A stretch of DNA of 64,000 bases, taken from Triatoma infestans (Eukaryota; Arthropoda; Insecta; Hemiptera; Reduviidae). Numbering within the stretch: the first letter of the stretch is position 1; each line of letters begins with the position of its first letter. Location: the NCBI GenBank assembly GCA_011037195.1, contig JAAEAF010002749.1, positions 62,001 through 126,000 on the forward strand. The letters are read 5' to 3'. Below are positions 63,561 through 64,000 of the stretch, piece after piece. The notes below the pieces were generated by a model. It made no database searches and had not been told where the DNA came from. It saw only the letters and a program-made list of their open reading frames with translations. The translations under genes and the position numbers were made by a program.

Positions 63561-64000
63561 ATATATATGTCCAGTTATATGTGAAATTTGTAACTATAAC
63601 CTACTAAATTTATAACCTAAATAATATTTATAACTACGTAATAACCGTATAAATAAAATATTAAATCATAAATCAATATCATGTAGATTGCACTAACCAG
63701 AAAGACATGTGATTGCTTCAGATCAGAATATTTTAAATACTATTTTAATATTTAATTTATAAAATTATTACCAAATTTATTCAGTTTAATTATTATATCA
63801 GTTTTTTTTTTTTAAATATAACAATAATCCTTCTGCCATGTTTATATTAGCTATTCATAAAGTTTGGGTCAGCTTTGGTTGACAAAAAGTAGAGCATTTA
63901 CAATTTATTCCGCCGGAAGGATTATGTTGTTTTGTGCTTATTTCGCTGACTGGCCACATCTATGGATTTGCAGTTTGATATAGCTATATATTTTTTTATT
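63560..64000. other. anonymous AT-rich DNA
   Basis: No gene or repeat with a partner in the window was recognised up to the window edge. Confidence 0.4.

Noticed and set aside
1..64000. A host protein-coding gene with exons
   Set aside because: No multi-exon pattern with recognisable domains was found on either strand. Short exons of an unknown gene cannot be excluded by eye.

Overview
This window looks like repeat-dominated, AT-rich nuclear DNA of an invertebrate animal, most likely an arthropod. The reasons are the element mix (Jockey-type and R1/LOA/I-type LINEs with RNase H, a mariner transposase, a Ty3/gypsy LTR element, Penelope-like elements, tRNA-derived SINEs), the microsatellites, and the absence of any host gene I could recognise. 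The species cannot be named from the sequence. Almost every coding stretch belongs to a mobile element, and nearly all carry frameshifts or stops.

Layout. 1-3.2 kb is anonymous. 3.3-3.6 kb is a 301-bp inverted pair of Penelope-type terminal modules with a 12-bp target duplication. 4.55-5.27 kb is a minus copy of a dispersed non-coding repeat that I call the H family (conserved head, middle, tail and a terminal hairpin). 5.28-10.0 kb is an essentially full-length Jockey-like LINE with a 12-bp target duplication. 10.6-17.2 kb holds more H copies in both orientations. 17.8-19.0 kb holds LINE remnants and one HHR-like repeat. 19.4-24.0 kb is an H copy split by an R1/LOA-like LINE that is itself split by a mariner fragment. 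24.1-26.05 kb is H sequence split by a 1-kb LINE with a perfect 16-bp target duplication. 26.4-28.3 kb is H sequence split by a 5'-truncated RNase H LINE with a perfect 13-bp duplication. 30.4-35.1 kb is H sequence split by a nearly complete 4.5-kb LINE with a poly(A) tail. 35.1-46.7 kb is mostly anonymous apart from small H pieces, a possible solo LTR and tandem repeats. 46.8-47.1 kb is a tRNA-headed SINE with a hammerhead-like core. 47.3-50.25 kb is H sequence plus a LINE fragment. 51.8-59.2 kb is a Penelope-like element interrupted by a 5.2-kb Ty3/gypsy element that has lost its 5' LTR and most of gag. 59.2-62.1 kb holds a LINE scrap, a tRNA-Ile-like SINE, a second Penelope fragment split by a Jockey LINE, and a second inverted terminal-module pair (331 bp, 13-bp duplication). 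62.2-63.56 kb is H sequence split by an I-like LINE on the minus strand.

How the parts relate. The window is a nested record of insertions: at least seven LINEs sit inside or at the edge of H copies, a gypsy and a Jockey LINE each sit in a Penelope element, and mariner sits in a LINE. The most notable signal is that several different repeat families share a hammerhead-ribozyme-like layout (CTGAAGA, short stem, GAAA, then GTC or GGTC followed by a strand that pairs back upstream). It occurs in Penelope terminal repeats, in two stand-alone inverted module pairs, and in a SINE with a tRNA-like Pol III head. All alignments were done by eye.
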